Shown: positions 1 through 15,300 of the stretch, piece after piece
Numbering within the stretch: position 1 is the first letter of the stretch
Layout of the letters: the number at the start of each line of letters is the position of its first letter
Assembly: GCA_000507305.1 (NCBI GenBank)
Contig: DF239270.1
Coordinates: 1-64,000, forward strand
Direction: 5' to 3'
Length of the DNA stretch: 64,000 nt
DNA from: Breviolum minutum Mf 1.05b.01
Taxonomy: Eukaryota; Sar; Dinophyceae; Suessiales; Symbiodiniaceae
Program-made: the position numbers and the translations under genes
Notes under the pieces: model-generated
Told to the model about the DNA's origin: nothing
What the model saw: only the letters and a program-made list of their open reading frames with translations
Databases searched by the model: none

Positions 1-569
1 AGATCTTTTCAGTTTGCTTGTTTTGCAATGATGAGAGAAATGGTTCATTGATAGGATGCCTTTTGGGTGATCCAGTGATCCACCAGCAACCCGTGGTGCA
101 TTAGCATAGATTTGACATCCAATATATGCTTGCAATCCATAATGAAGTCATTCCTTGGAATTATCATGGGCCTCTTTATCTGAGAGTTTGGGCCTTCCCA
201 AAAGGAAAGTAGTCTTTCAAACTTTCAATTATCCATTTTCCAGGGCTATGTTAGTTTCAGGGAGGGTAGGTACTCTGAGTATGTTTATCGGGTCATTCCC
301 GACTGGTTTTCCAGCTTGGAACTTTCATTTGATGATTTAAGACATCGGAAGTAGGATCCCATCGCTGGATCCCGTCGCGTTTCAACCTTCACGAAATTTC
401 TGAATTGAGCTGGAACCCAATCCCAAACCATCCAAAGCAAGTTAGCCATGGGTTTACCAGGCTTTGGTTTTTTGGGTTTGGTTTGTAGTACTTGAGGTGG
501 GTATAGGTGGGTCATCCCGTCGTCCGTTGGTATCCCTTGTGGGTTGAGTCGATTCGTCGAGATTTTCAG
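1..569. other. Intronic sequence upstream of the first visible dynein exon
   Basis: No coding segment was recognised. The part at about 230-280 (ATGTTAGTTTCAGGGAGGG) matches the right end of the TACACCC inverted-repeat family described elsewhere in the window. The preceding dynein exon must lie upstream. Confidence 0.4.
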
Positions 570-2807
570 GTGGGTCTTGGAGGTTCTGGACGCCAGAGTT
601 GCACTCGTTTAGTGTCTTGGCCTTTCATGTTCAAACGCTATAAACCTACGGGGATTCCGTTGTTGGCACTTTGGATACCTCCTAGGGGTCAAAAATAGTT
701 GGGAATTTTTATGGGTACCCTAAGCATCCGGGTATGTCCTTGTCAAAGTGATTTCTCCTACAATCCTATTCTGGGGATGGGATTGGGACCATGAATCCTA
801 ATAATCCTACTATAGGGAGGGGTTTGGATTCTTAGGGGTAGATAGAAACTGATACCGTTTACCGACTAACGGCGACTAACTTTTGTTGCTTGTTGGATTG
901 CTAAATATTGCTTACTGTAGATGTTCGATTGCGGGTTACCTATGTATCTACCACCTGTTCCAGCAGGCCATCCGCGCCTGTTGCATGGTTTGAACTGTAG
1001 AAATACACGGAATATCTACGTATATATATATATAGCCGCTGGATGTACCCAAAAAATTCAGAAGAAGTCACAGTAGAAATGAAATTCCTTTTCCAATTAC
1101 CATCATTACTTGACTTCCATGGTGCAAGGTTTTTCCATGGTGCAGTTCCCATTTGCCGTGCTTTCTCCGGAACATTTGCCCCTACCCAAATTGAATACTT
1201 GCATAAACTTGTTGGAAAAAAACTGACAAAATTAGGAAATCCTCTTAGAAGATGTGTTCAGACCGCGATCAATCATGTTTAAAACTTTTTGGTATAGATA
1301 GAACTAGTTTCTTTCATGGAGTGAAATGATCTTGGAAGTCTTGCAACCTTGACCTGTCTTGACCTCCATTGTCCCATGGGCCAAGTGGTCATTTTGGATG
1401 ATCCATTTGTGAAGATTCCATGATGATTCCATGATGGCCAGGCATGTTATATGGCAGACTTCGCTGTGTTCCAGATCGAAATCACCAAGGGCTATGACAT
1501 GTCAGCCTTTCGGGAGGCCGTTCACGGGAGTTGGGGGAGGCAGTTGGCTATTTCTGGAGAATTTATAGCCAGATATTATATTTGAAAACACTATATAATT
1601 AGGAATGACCACTAGTTTACCCAAATGATTCCTGAGTTTCAGGAAAAACAATCTACTCCTATTAAATAAATGCACTCTTAGTGAGTTGAATCCAATTTCT
1701 AAAACAGTTCGCGATAGGACTTTCAACTGTTCAGGGAAGCAGAAGATTTTCCTCATCCTGCAGGATATGAAGAAAATGCTCACCAAAGCTGGTGGTAATG
1801 AGGAGCGCACGGTCTTCCTCTTCAGTGACACACAAATCAAGGACTGCGGGGGAATGACCTTCAGTTGTAGGATTCGATGGAGATTCATTCAGAGATGAAG
1901 TTTGAAAATGGCCTCATGCTCATGTCAGTCAAACCTTACAGTACTTGCTCTTAGTTTTTGGACATGTTTGTCGTGGGGTTCAGTTAAATTGCAGTAGCAC
2001 CCCGATTCGCCATTTTCAGGAACCATCGTTTCTCACATGACCCTACATGATTTAGTTGTTGATGCCTTGTGAGCGTTTTTGTAGGCTTGAATCGGAGATT
2101 AATGAGTGAAGAACTCTTGCTAAACTTGTAGGGGTTCCATTCATCGTTTCAAAACAATTATTTAAAACTAATTGAAAGTGTTGGGAATGTCTTAACCACA
2201 GGGGTAACAGTCCGAAAGTTTCCTCCACATCTCAGCAAAGCATGGCCAGCCCTTCTAGCCCGCACTAGGATGAAGGTTTTGTGGAAGATGTCAACAATTT
2301 GTTGAACACTGGAGAGATTCCAAACCTCTTTCCTGCAGAGGATCATATCCGATGGGTTTGGAACTGGGTTTTGGATGAGTAGGTATAGATCAAAGGGGAA
2401 GGTCATGAGTCATAAGTCATGGCAAGGTCAATGCAAGGCCTCGTAACATAGTAGTACAAATTGCTTTGACTAGGTGAAGCAGCAGCATTACAGGAGCATC
2501 ATGTTTCAAACATTTTCAAACCTCGACAGCCGTTCATTTATGAAGGCATATCTTCAAGGCCATGTGTGGCAACCGTGAGCTTTTATGTTGTAGTGATCGA
2601 ATTCCAGACCCAGATAATCCATATATAATTCAATGGTTCAATCTGTATTTCACCAACACCAACGACTGATTTTGGGATCCAACGTGACCACATCTCAGAT
2701 TAAAATGTGAAGACCGAAATCTACACTTTTACTTACCCAAGCGGCAGGAGCGTGTGGCTGTGTGCGAGATGGTTCGCAAGGCTGCTGCAGATGAAGGAAA
2801 GGCTCCT
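570..2807 (+). CDS. Dynein heavy chain exons 1-5: N-terminal half of AAA4
   Basis: Exons are 570-611, 1442-1516, 1764-1841, 2269-2340 and 2742-2807. Exon 1 encodes the AAA4 Walker A loop, [14 protein letters not shown]. Exon 2 ends in [16 protein letters not shown]. Exon 3 carries [10 protein letters not shown], the Walker B-like strand. Exon 4 reads [19 protein letters not shown]. Exon 5 reads [16 protein letters not shown]. Introns start GT (612), GC (1517), GA (1842) and GA (2341). All junctions are phase 0. The exon coding for the residues just before the Walker A loop was not found in 1-569 and probably lies upstream. Confidence 0.92.
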
Positions 2808-5800
2808 GTCAAGTTCTCAGACAATGTCAACTCGCTGTTCATTTTGTAAATATATTGGGCAATGTATGTTGAGATATAGATATACTATATATATATATTC
2901 CATGAAATATGTTCATCATGGAATTTATTCGGAGTTTTTGTTTTTTAGATGCTGGGAGCATCCCAAAGAACCCCAAACAGCCAATGCTTCAACTTGGTCT
3001 CCCAAGTTGATTGCTACACAGAATTCCCTTGTGAAGTTGGATCCAAAGTACGTTTTGAAGGTGGCACACCGGATAGCTGCATGTTTGTTGGATCAAAACA
3101 CACAAGGATAGGGTCCATGTGGTGTTTTTATGTTGTCTTGCCTCGTTGTACTCTTCAGGGATCTCATAGTGACCATAGTGATCTCAATTTGAGGCACTGA
3201 AACGGATTTTTGTTGCTTCCCAACAGACGTGTTTGAACGCATCAGAGGCTCAAATAAAGCGGAGGTACAACTGAACAACTTTTGGCAAAACAACAGAGCT
3301 AGGTGCAATGGATTTCCAAGTTTGATTCCTGTGAAGTTCAGAGCTTCCCACAGTGTTTCTTACTCCGCATCTCCAACCCACGTGGCGAAAGTAACCTGGG
3401 TGGTGGTTTCAAATGTTTTTTATTTTCAACTCTACCTGGGGAAATCATCCGATTTGACTAATATTTGTCAAGTGGGTTGAAACAACCAACTAGTAACCAT
3501 CTCAAAGTTGTTGAGAACCATTGAAATACCTTTTGTATTGAATATCATTTTTATATGTTTGTTCTTTGAATCCCTATTTCAATCAGACAGCAAAAACAGA
3601 TCAAAGGCACTAAATGATACACTTCCCCACAAATTTGTGGCATTCGTTTCAAACCCCCTTAGATTTGGTCCCAACTTCCTATGGCTATGCTGCCTGTGCT
3701 GTTGCAGCAATGTTTACACAGCGCAGACGCAGAACGGAAGAGGGCGGAGCAGGAAGTTTTTCAGATGCAAAGCCGTGACAAGGCGCATAATTTCTTGGGG
3801 AGGTAAGTTGCGATATCACCAGTCAACAAAATATCTGTGTTTTAGAGGGTTCTTTGGGATGTCCATGATTTCAAATGTTTGTTTCACTTTTTTAAAGTCT
3901 GAGTTGGATACACCCCAATGACCTTGCCATTACTCTTAGTAGTTAGTTAGTTTGAATGAATATCTCTGCTCAAGATTCGTTCCAATAAAATCCAGCTAAG
4001 TTGTACTAACATCAGGTGAAATAAGGGGTTGGTTTTTCAGCTCTTTTTCGGATTGCTGAAATATCAACATTTGACGAGGGCTGCTTCATTGTCTAGATTC
4101 ATGTCATACTTAAGTATTTACAGTGTTTGCTTATACTTACATACTTTCCATTGGTTAAATCCAAAACAAAAACTAGCATACACAAAGACTTTGCACTCAT
4201 ATTTTTGATAAGTGTTTTTGACACCAAGAGCCCTGGTTATGTCGGTTTGTCAAGTGAAGCTGGATAAACAGGTGGCTTTGGCAATGGCTTGTGGTCAGAC
4301 CTTGTCTGACATAGCGCTTCCAATGGAGGCGCCGCCCTTGGGTGGACAGGTGGATTCAAATTTGGTACGAAACCGGAAAATCTTGCGGTATCACAATCAA
4401 GTACAGCCACAAAGAAGAAAGGCATGCTTGCTTACTTTCCTCAATTTGTACTTGAGTATTCACGTTCAAGTATTTCAATCGGACGCCTGAGTAGCACGGA
4501 AAAACGAAAATACACGAATCGATACACGGTGAAAAAGTCAGGTTACCCGGTTGGAACAGGGACACGCAGCACTCGTATCCATGGAATATCATTTGCTAGG
4601 AAGGTTTGGAACATGTTTGAAATGTTTTGTTTGTGTGAAGGTGAACATTCGGTACAGTTTGAAACACTATACTTTTTGAACCGGTATACAGTGAGTACAC
4701 GAATAAGTTTGTTAGTAGAAACATGAGATAACCAGTGCTCAGGCATACGCGCCATTGTTTTGTGGTTGCGTTATGACTTTAAGAGACATGCATTTATGTG
4801 CATATCCTTTCTGGCCATTTGCCAGGTACGCCGCATGGCTGCGTGTTTGCTGAAGAATGTGCTTCCCAGCGCTGCCCAGCCACACACAGTACAACAACTT
4901 CGGACAGCCATCCTGCAGGTGTGGTAGGTGGAACGATTGGTGCAACGATACCTTTTGTTATATTTGTCTGAATAAAGGTGTGGTGGACGTGTGAGAAGTA
5001 TTCCACAATTTCATGTTTGTTTCATCTATATTGTATGATAGATACGTCAGAACCAGACGGGAGAGACAATGTCTACTGTACAAGTTTTGTTTACCCGACT
5101 TGGACATTGTATTGTAGAAACACTGGTTGCTGGTCTTTCTTGTATTTATTCATCGTGGTCTTCGCACAGACTCACCGTCCAAATGTTGTTTGTTCTTTGC
5201 CACGGTAGTTGTTCTTCAAGTTGGGTGTGTCAAGATGAGTTCACATTGATGTCTTCGTGTGTCTATTCGTCTATGGTATGATGGTGTGTTTTTTTTGGGT
5301 GATTCTGTTGAAAAATGTGTTCCAAGTACTATGAACATATTCATCATGAATGAGAATCATACCACCAAACATAGTATGATTTGCTGTCATTCCAGAGAAG
5401 ACGTTGTAAATTATATTCTGAGATCATTCCAACAGAGAATGATGTCACCGTTCAAAATGCGTAGATCTAATGTTCTTTCTCAAGACATACCCTTCCACGG
5501 CCACAGAACGATTATCACAATTATCACATGTTATCAATGATACGTGGTGATAATCGATATTGATTCTGAATTGTGATGCATGATGAATGATGATGATTCT
5601 CAATTATCGTTAATCCATGCCAATACGCTAACCTCAAATCCTGCACCAAGTAGTTAAGTTTTGCTTAACAGGATGTCTAAAAACACATCAGATGTTGCAG
5701 GATTCTGTCAGTTTGCCTCATTTTGCAGGCCTTTTATATCCATCAACTCTGTAGCATCAGTGCGATATGCGCTTCACGCCTTATATCACCAGAGTGGCCA

Positions 5801-8800
5801 CCCTGGCCCGAACTCATGACGACACTTATGGCTTTGATGTCTCAACGAGGTGCTGGGAGTGGGTATGTGGCGTGAACGGCTGTAGCATCCAGCATCGTTG
5901 TTTGGGGGTTGGCCTAGCTTTTAATACGTGTCATATAGCACTTGAAGATGGCTGGTGGAGGATGAACTTTGGGAATGTTCCTTCTTAGGTGGCGAAAGCC
6001 ATGGAAAGAAGGGCTACGTTGAGATTATCTGTTGGGTATAGTGCATGTTGATGATTTCTTGAAGGGTCGATAATTTCATATAATTTTTCCGTACGACTGC
6101 CATACCAAAAATGCTAGGGGCAACTAACACTCCTCGGAAACCTAGGAGTGTATATATGAATCGATTCTTGGTTCTTATATAGTGGCCATGAACCTGTTCC
6201 AGTGTCATTTCAGCGATTCTAGAAACAGATGATTTACAGAATCTCTGCACCATACCGAGCCCCAAAATGGTCAAGATAGTCTCCCAACCACCATTTTGCG
6301 CGGGCGAGCTGTTAGTTTTAGGGAGTGCATATACATACATATTAAATTAGTTGGATCTAACCCCCACCCAGTAACAGTCACCATTATGAATTACATTTTT
6401 AGGGTGAGAATCTCTATAAACCTTCTTTTGCCACCAAAATCCTGGCCATCTGAGAACTCCCGGGAGGTGATGGATGTGAGAGCTTCCATGGAGTTCACGG
6501 TAAAAATGGTGTGTTTGTGTGTATATGTTTATCTATATGTTCTAGTAAATATACATTAAAAGTTGATATACCAAATACCCATATTATACAGTATATGTAG
6601 GTTTGTCCCCCCTCTAGGACTTAGGAACTATCAACTACCCAGTACCAATCTACTTGACAGTTTGCTACAAGTCAGATACGCCATCAGCAGGGGTTGGGGC
6701 ATAAGAACGTCATTTTTCATTTGTTGCTTGTATGTTATTTGTGTTCGGCTGGGCCGGCTGGGTGTATATAGATCCTAAAATAGTTCATTAGTTACGTGAG
6801 ATAGGATGCATAAGATGTGCATTTTCCGCATCCTTCTCATGGTAACATTCAGCTTATGCAGGTCACCAAGTGGAAGCTTTGAAAGTCATGACTCTACTGG
6901 CAGAGGAGGGCTGCACGGATGGCGTTTCGCAGATGTTAGAGGCACCACAACAAGATGGAAGAGATGAAGAGGTTGCTACAATTTTCGCCTGACTTGTAGG
7001 CAAAACATTTGGGATACAGATTGCACTTGGGAACACGACCGTTCCCACATTTTTGCACATATACACATTTGATCTCGTTATGTATGTCAGGGACATCATC
7101 GCGGAGCACACTTTCACAAATGTTTTGGTAGTGTAAATACTTTATACCTTATGCACCTCACATTTTTGGTTGAATTCACTACTTTTAAGGTCGTAGAGCA
7201 TTGTAGCTGACTTGGGATCGGGGTCTTTGTCTTCAAGTTGCAGTTTACCCAAAGCAGATGGTCTGTATTTGCCCCCAACCTTTTCAAACCAGCTTGAAAT
7301 TGAACTTGTGGAACTGCGGAAAACTGGATCAACTTGCTTAGTATTTGTTGGGCCTTGTTGTTTTTGTTAGCGGTCACTACGACCCAGCCTCCAGACTGAG
7401 TTATTTGAGAATGGATATGGATAGTGGGTAAATTTGGCTGTTTTCATTTTTACATCTATAGACAGTTTCACAACAATCTGCCAACCTGACCATCAACTAT
7501 AGATTTTCTGAATTGATCGAGTGCCACATGGCAAGGCTGCTCTTGTTGCCTTACAGACAGATCAACTACCAGTGGCGTTGGCTGCTTTGCAGGCGCCGCA
7601 TAAAATGATACTGTTGACAGAACTATACAGCTATGGCTATGACATTCAATTGACATGGGAATGTTTTCCATTTTTGCCGGAAGACCTTCATACATTTCAA
7701 TCTATATAACCGGATTTCTTTCATTAATAGTAAAAAGATGATCCGTAAGGATAAAGTTCATAGGAACTTCCAAGGAGAAAACCCGCACGTTGTCTGAGCA
7801 ATGGCTTGAGCCACCATCCATTTTGATTTGCTTACTTGGGGCTAAGACTCAAAAAAGGCAAGCTTCATTCGGCCTCACAACTTCTCGATGAATCATGGAT
7901 CCTATGTCCCATGTTTCATCTATGGTTTGGGGTATCCCAGACCCAAGGGTTAAATAGAAAATAATGACACCCCTGAAAACTAAGCTGAGAAGGGAAAATC
8001 ACCATTATGAATAGGGGATAGATCTTCAAATGGTTGTTTTTCTATGTTTTTCTATTGTCATGTTATTTTTCCGGGGTGGTTTGCATTTCGTTTTTGATCC
8101 AAGGCCCAACAGCCTCTTCTGTCTAGGATCTATTGTTCATTTTCCACTGTTAAAACTGGAATGTTGTCCAATGCAAGGCGCTCACTGCTTTGCTACCCCT
8201 GACGTCGATGTTTGAACATCAGGCGGGGGTTTTTGGAAAGGTCACGCAGCAGCGAAGTTGCCTTGGGGTAATTTAAAGGGTGATTTAAGCATCTTCATAG
8301 ATGACTTCGGGTTCCTTGGGTCCCCGGAAACTGTCATATCTTCTTAGACTACACCCCAAGAAATTGTGAAGAACATCTTGAAGTTTGCCATGAAAGCTAT
8401 AGACATTCCTTTTTAGGGGAAGCAATTTCTAACACCAGTGGTGTTTGCTCTTGATTTATATCCATGGCCTTCAGGGTGCCGTTTTTTCGGCGGCCTTGCA
8501 AGCACTGGAGCATCAAGAACTTCGGGGTGAGGCATGGCGTGTCCTGACTGAAGTGGGGATGTGGGGTCTTTCTTCACAACGTGCTGTTGAAGCATGACCC
8601 AAGCACTTGGTGTAGCCTTCTTGTGGTCGAAAGCAGTGTCAGGATGACAACTACTACATTTCTATTTGTTCTACTCACTACTGTAGCATCTCACTGGCCA
8701 CAATGAGAACGTATATGGTACATACGCAGCTGCATATATAGAATACATTAGTACAACATTCAATTTGCATTGATACAATCGATTTGCATGTTTTGAACAA

Positions 8801-9340
8801 GATTGTAGTGAAGGTTACCATTACCTCAAGGACACTGTACCTCTTGGATTTCACAAACAAATGGGTGTTTCCAAAAATATGGGCACCCCAAAATGGATGG
8901 TTTTTATATGGAAAACCCTTAAAATGGATGATTTGGGGGTACCATTATTTTCCGAAACATCCAAATATTCAATCAGGGATTCACTGTTATTCAACTCCTG
9001 CACTTGCAAACTTTGAGCGAGTTTCACTGTGATGATTGGATTTGGGGGGTCCGTTTCATGACATGACATCTTACGTGGGAAGTCGTAGGTATAGATGTAG
9101 TGATGAACCTAGTGATAGCATAGTGCGCACAGCATATTTGATCATTTAAAACACATGGTGATTGACACCGTTCACGTTCACTATCGGAAGTAGATGCTTC
9201 TGATGAAGGTGACATGACTTCCGACAATGCATATCTACAGAGATTTTCCTCCTCGGAAACAGATTCTGTGTTTGATCGGTTTCCATCCACGAATGTGGCA
9301 TAAGTTCCTGACGGGTCCAGCCAGCAGGTGTCCGGAGCTG

Positions 9341-9377
<37 letters not shown>

Positions 9378-12300
9378 GTCATCATCATCATCATCATCAC
9401 CATTTATTGTGTTTGTTTCTTTCATTTGTGAACAAGATCAGACAACAACTTTAACACGCTACCTTCACCAAATGAGACCTTGAACACAACTACATGGGCA
9501 TGGCAAAAACTGTTCGAGAGACGACCAAGAGAGCAAATTGAAGAGAAACACACATGAAACACAAAACATCAGAAACCTGCAAGTCAATCAGATTTTTAGT
9601 ACCTAACAGCACTCCAAAGATGCTTCAACATGAATGAATAAATAAAAAAAACGCACAAACATGACAACTTTCTGCCTTTGCACCGAGGATTGCTGGAAGT
9701 TTGCATTTCTGAGTGCTACAGCATCTTGAGACCTGCTTTACGCCGGTGACTTGAGCTATATGGTTGTTGGACCCTCAACAGTCCAGTTGGAGAAAGAACT
9801 CAAAAAAGACATCTAATATTCTAAATGATCTATGATTGTATATATATATACATATAACTTAGAATTTAGAGATGGTTGCCAAACTAAAGATCAATGACAA
9901 TATCATCATATACCATAAATTATGTATACATCTACTGTACTTAAATGTTCTTGAATCTTGAACCCAAGAACACAAAAGATTACATTATTAAAAACAATTC
10001 CTTCCAACATTTGGCTCAACTCTGTGACATTTCTTGAACCTGCCAAGGTTGATTGAGGCCACATGTCGTTCCATAGGAGATTCCGATCAGATGGCGTGTC
10101 GTGCACTGGAGCTATGGGATACTTGGTCCTAGGGGATCCACCCTTGGTTTTTTTCATGGGATTGAACACGTAATCAGCCAGGCTATGGGTTGTGGTATCT
10201 GTATTTTTGTTTTGCTTGTGAATTATTGTAAGCTAATGATGTCAGTTGAAAGAGATATCTATAGAGTTAATTTAATGGTATATATGTTGATATCATGTCT
10301 CAACATGAGACCTTAAAATGAAGCGGCTAAGGCCCTAGGTCCTAGGTCCTAACCGTTGACATTTTTTGCTTGTCTTCCCTGCCATCTCTAAGGAGGCCTT
10401 GGCCACACACGAACTGACAAGGCCTGCAGAAGGTGCCAGTCTCTTACACGAGGCTGCACCCAGCCTGCTGCCAGCGGTGCATGAAGCCTTGCAACGAAAG
10501 CCAACAGAACCAGGTGGTTCGGCAAACGTTAAAGAGTTGATGGCCAGGGGTGTTAAGGGTTTAACTTGAGGTGTATGTACGTATATTTAAAACATTTATA
10601 TCGTAGTATTATAGTAATTACATACATAGAGTCGTCAAATACCTACATATGTGTTTTAAAGCCGCACCTTGGTTGATACAACAAGTTTTCAACCATCCTG
10701 ACTGGATAGGTTGAGAGCCCAGGCTCCTTTGTCAGTGGCGGTGTAACCATAGACCTTACCTTGGAGAAGGTGGTGAGTTGAAATGGAAATCGAGTATGTT
10801 TCTAGAATGCGAAACTCAAAACCTGTAATGAAGTTCATTTTGAAGGAGTTGTGTGTAGGTATTGTTTTGCTGCGTTAATTTGGTGTCTTCTGAGAGAACA
10901 ACATTGCGACTGCTACATTTGCACCGTTAGCTGTGCGCTTATGAAGACGCTATATGGGGTGCGGGTGCAGGTTGTAACGCTTCCCTCACTTTTGAAAAAC
11001 ATGCCCTGTACTTTCCCACAACGTGACACACACACACACACACAGAAGGGTTGGTAGAATGAATGATTAAAACATTACATTACCCCTTGCTATCATGCTT
11101 CTAGGTGCGTTCATAACCCTGATTGAAGGCATCAAAAGGATGCCCTCTCTCAGAGAATTAACGTTATACTACGTATAGATATTTGTTAAATATGCGTTGC
11201 ATTGACATGCATGTATACCAGTGTAATAGCAATGCCATATGAATGCTATTTGGGGATATATACTTACTATAATGATATCGTGTATACCGATTCCCTTATC
11301 ATCCTTACATCCCTCCCTCAAATCTTTCCGACCGATGGACCTCATAGGTTGGACTTTAGATGACACTCCGACAGTACAAGAGTCAGCCTGCCAATGTTTA
11401 ATGGCTTTGTCGAAGGCGGATGATTTGGTAGACATTCCAAGAAGCTGTGCACAAAACTGCAACGTTTTCAAGCGTTTGAAGACTCATTTTGAATTTTGTG
11501 CAAATAGTGGAGTATTGATATTTTGCATGTTTTGTTTACTGTATCAATTGCTGCAGGATGACTTCCATCAATAGTAAGTAGTTTACATAATATATTTATT
11601 GTACATATCTTCGGAACAGCTTTTTGAATCAATGTCGGAAGACTGATTGAGGAACATTGTTGTGTCAGTATGAATTCCGGATCTTGTTTTGAAACAGCCC
11701 ATTGTTCACTTCATTGGGAGGCCGTGGGAGATGTGATCTTGGAGCCTGTTCTCACGTTTGTTTCCTCAGCCGTAGCATCGCAGGAGGGTGGAAATGTGAC
11801 GAGTGACGTCTCCAATATTCTTGAAATGATGAATGAATGTGTATCTTTGGAACCTGCAAGTGCAGATGCCCCCTCAGAAATTTTGAGACTGGAGTGTTTG
11901 TGTCTATGTTCGGTGGGAATTTAATTTGGCGCCTGAAGGATCGTCAACAAATCTGAATTGGTGCCTTGGTCGCGATCCTGGATCCCTGTTTATCATTCTC
12001 AATCCTTTTCCTAACTTCATCCTGTTGGAGTTGCATGGTTTTTTTTGTCTTTACTCAAACAAGTACAGAATGCTGGGGATTCATAGTACCCCCCCCTTCG
12101 ATGGCTGAAATCCTCCACCAGCAGATACGGTAGTTTATCTCACTACTTGCAAGATACCGCCGTTTAGGTGGTGTGAGATAAACGTGAAACCAGCAGTAGT
12201 TTCTGGCAACTTGCGCCTTAACCGTAAGGGATAGCTTCATCTCTGTAGGAGATGTGGCATCGAAGAGCTGGGTTGTTGGCCTTTGGTGCTGTTCAGGACC

Positions 12301-15300
12301 GACCAGTCACTGGTTGACCCAAAAAATATCAAATCAGTTGCAGGTTGCATAGACCTGCTGAAGATCACAGTTTCACAACAATTATGGCAATCATTCATTT
12401 TTCCACTGGGCCCAATCATTTTTCAATCGATCATGATCTAAGTATTTTGTGGAGGAGTTTTTCTGAATGTATACCAAAAAAGTGACGGTATATCATGACG
12501 TGAAGTTTTTTGTTTTTTTGTCCGAGCTGGGGAGAGTTACGAAATGTCGCAAATACCATCCAATTTGGATTGGAGATGATTATAATTATACTTGTATCAA
12601 TGCATCAAGTACTTTGGTCCCCAAGGTAGCATCAACCTCAAAGATGGTTTGCATGATTAGAAGTAGTTTATATGATGAGCATCAATTAAGAAACACCTCG
12701 CATGAAAACGTGTGACTCATCCAACCAACCAGATGAAACACATGTCACATCCTTTTTGGCTTTTGGATGATCAATGATCCGAAAATGCCAGGAAGGTCCA
12801 GCCATGCAAACCTTACAACCGCTCATCCACTTAGCATTACCCAGACTCTTGGAGGTGTGCCGCAGTTTGGATTGAGGTGATCCTTCTGGAAAAATTCCTT
12901 GATGTTGGTATCCTGACATGATGGTCTTCTATGTTTTTCTATATATATAGATTGGAGTGTTGGAACTGACTATTACTATGTTACTTGTTGATGTGATGTT
13001 TTTCCACAATTTCTTTTTCTGGGTCCGAGTCCACAGCTTGAACTTTGTGGATATTCCTTTGGTTTGTTGGGGGTGATGGAGCAAAAACAACAAGACGACT
13101 GTGAGAAATCACAGAGACGGTGCAACGACGTGGTAGATTATTCTCTACATTTGTAGGTTGTACACTATGAAATGCGTACGTAGTTCAATTTCAACATGAG
13201 TTTTCAAACAAACATGACATGAGCAATGAACTTCAAAAGAAAACCCCATAAAAAAAAGGAAACATAATAAGGTTGTTGGGGATCAAACATCCCTACCCAT
13301 TTGCTCGATGAAATCGTCATGATGGCAACTTTCCCCGTGAAGGCTATGAAGGCGCCAGAACCTTGGGAAGCTTCAGCAGCGGCCTGGGCCTTGGGACGTT
13401 TGTTGGATGTGAATCCTGCAGCAATGCCCGATGAGGCGCAGGTGTGGCGGGGATGGGTTGCGCCTAGGGATGGTTGGGATGAGGTGCCCTCCAGTAAACT
13501 AACATGGCAATGGAAATTCACCTTTTCCAATAGGAAATGCAATAAATACATCCTCATCATTGGATTTTCCATTGCTATATCACTGTACCGGAGTTTTTTT
13601 TTGATTATGGATATAAATGATGCAAACTAAACAAACAAATGGGATTAGAAACATGTTTTGGATTGTGATTCAATGCAACAGTGAGTCTGCATGAGATTCA
13701 CTCATAGTATGTTCTTAAGCATGTTTTGTCTGTTTTGAGATACACGCAAAGCTAGCTTCCAAGCACGAGTATCAACATCAGTTTGAAGGTCACGAGTAAC
13801 AAAGCAAGCAAAATGGACATAGCGGAGACCACAGAAATCAAATGCAAGACACAAGCAAGAGCTGGCAAACAAAATCACCAATCAAGCATAATATCAGGTA
13901 TGATTTAAATAATTGTGTCTATTGCTGTATTTTTTTGATGAGAATTATTGCACGTATTAGGAAGACTTCCACATGAACACTGGCTTTGGCCTCAGGCGGC
14001 GCTCTTCGAGGTGCTGGTGCTTCGCCTGCGACATGAACCCGCGGAAGAGTTGTGCAGCTCGGTGGGAGGTTTTGGTGAAGAGAGGAACCAACTTCCCATG
14101 ACGGATCCATGGGATCCATGGTATATACCTACATGAATGGTTGATTTTTATGGCCATCCATGTAGGTAAATATAACATACATGGTCCAATGTGCTAATCA
14201 ATATTACATCGGTAAAACGGAGCAAGATATGAAAGATGGCTGTTTTTTTTGTGGGAGTGTTTGGAAACATTCTTCCTGTTTCCAGTTCCGATGTCATGTG
14301 TATTTGGCTTCCAGCACGCGGACAGATCAAATGCCAAACCTTGTTCGGGCACGACCTTTAGAGGGGTTGATTTACTCGTGAATTTGAGGTTCCGAATACA
14401 TACAGGTGAGAATTGGCAAGTCCTGGATTCAGGACTCAAAGTATTTGGATCAAAGGTTGATTGATGTTGATTGTCAGACGATTTTTCATTCTCTTCGTAC
14501 CGGTGATAGGGCAGGGTACTCTGATCAGTCATGTTTTGTGGCATTTTTGGTAGTAAGTTTTGTTATACCCATTGATTTGGGATGCCAACGGCTCATCTTC
14601 ACGACCTCTCAGGTTACTGCTTAGATGGTATCATCGATCAGCAGGCGAGATGGAGAGAGAGTGAGACCTTGTTACCTTGTCGGTTGATTTGAATAGAATA
14701 CAAGAGTGTTTGTTATTGAACTGCTTGAGATTGAAAGCTCAGTTGAGATGTTTATACAGTTCTTTGAGGTTGGCAACACTGACTTCATTATAACCTCACA
14801 TTCATTTTGGATTTGAACATGGTATGTTGTAAGGCTGGTTTGCTTGACCTTCAAACTGTCCCTCTTACACAAGTCGGTTCCTCTCAAAGCACTCATATTT
14901 TGATCCGGTTCATCAACAGACCTGTCGGAACGTTGGGTTTGTAGATCTTCGTCTACAGAGCACCACCCTCCTTTTTGAAGCTAGTCAGCTAGTCTGCTTT
15001 GAGCCTTGGAAGTAATGTAAGTTCAGAACTGTTGCGACTTGGCCTTACATTTGCCTTAGACAAGTCCCTATATATCTCCCTCAAATGGGCTAAGGTGTTT
15101 TCCAGTCCAGTTAGCTAGTACAAGCAGCGTCACTGTAATTCAGACTGCCAGACACTGCCAGAGGCCTCCGTGCTGGAGCCACAGCTCTTTGGAAGAGTGC
15201 TGGCTTCCTTGTTGGCAGGTGCGTTGCAGGCGGAGAGTGAGAGTCGTGTACAACGGGCGCTGCTAGGTACCTTTGGTTGAATGTGGGGAGGGTTTTCTCA

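Noticed and set aside
1442..2807. Dynein block near the left end taken as a truncated pseudogene
   Set aside because: Exon 6 at 29448 continues it in phase with exact family spacing, and the remaining exons stay open, so the gene is better explained as intact with a giant intron.
2949..3200. Possible further dynein exon reading [13 protein letters not shown]
   Set aside because: It loosely resembles the [11 protein letters not shown] segment, but that segment is clearly encoded at 30211-30253 and the frames here do not connect.
9024..9425. 133-codon minus-strand frame with a poly-Asp run
   Set aside because: The Asp run is the (ATC)n microsatellite read backwards; the rest has no recognisable motif and lies within a + strand gene's intron.
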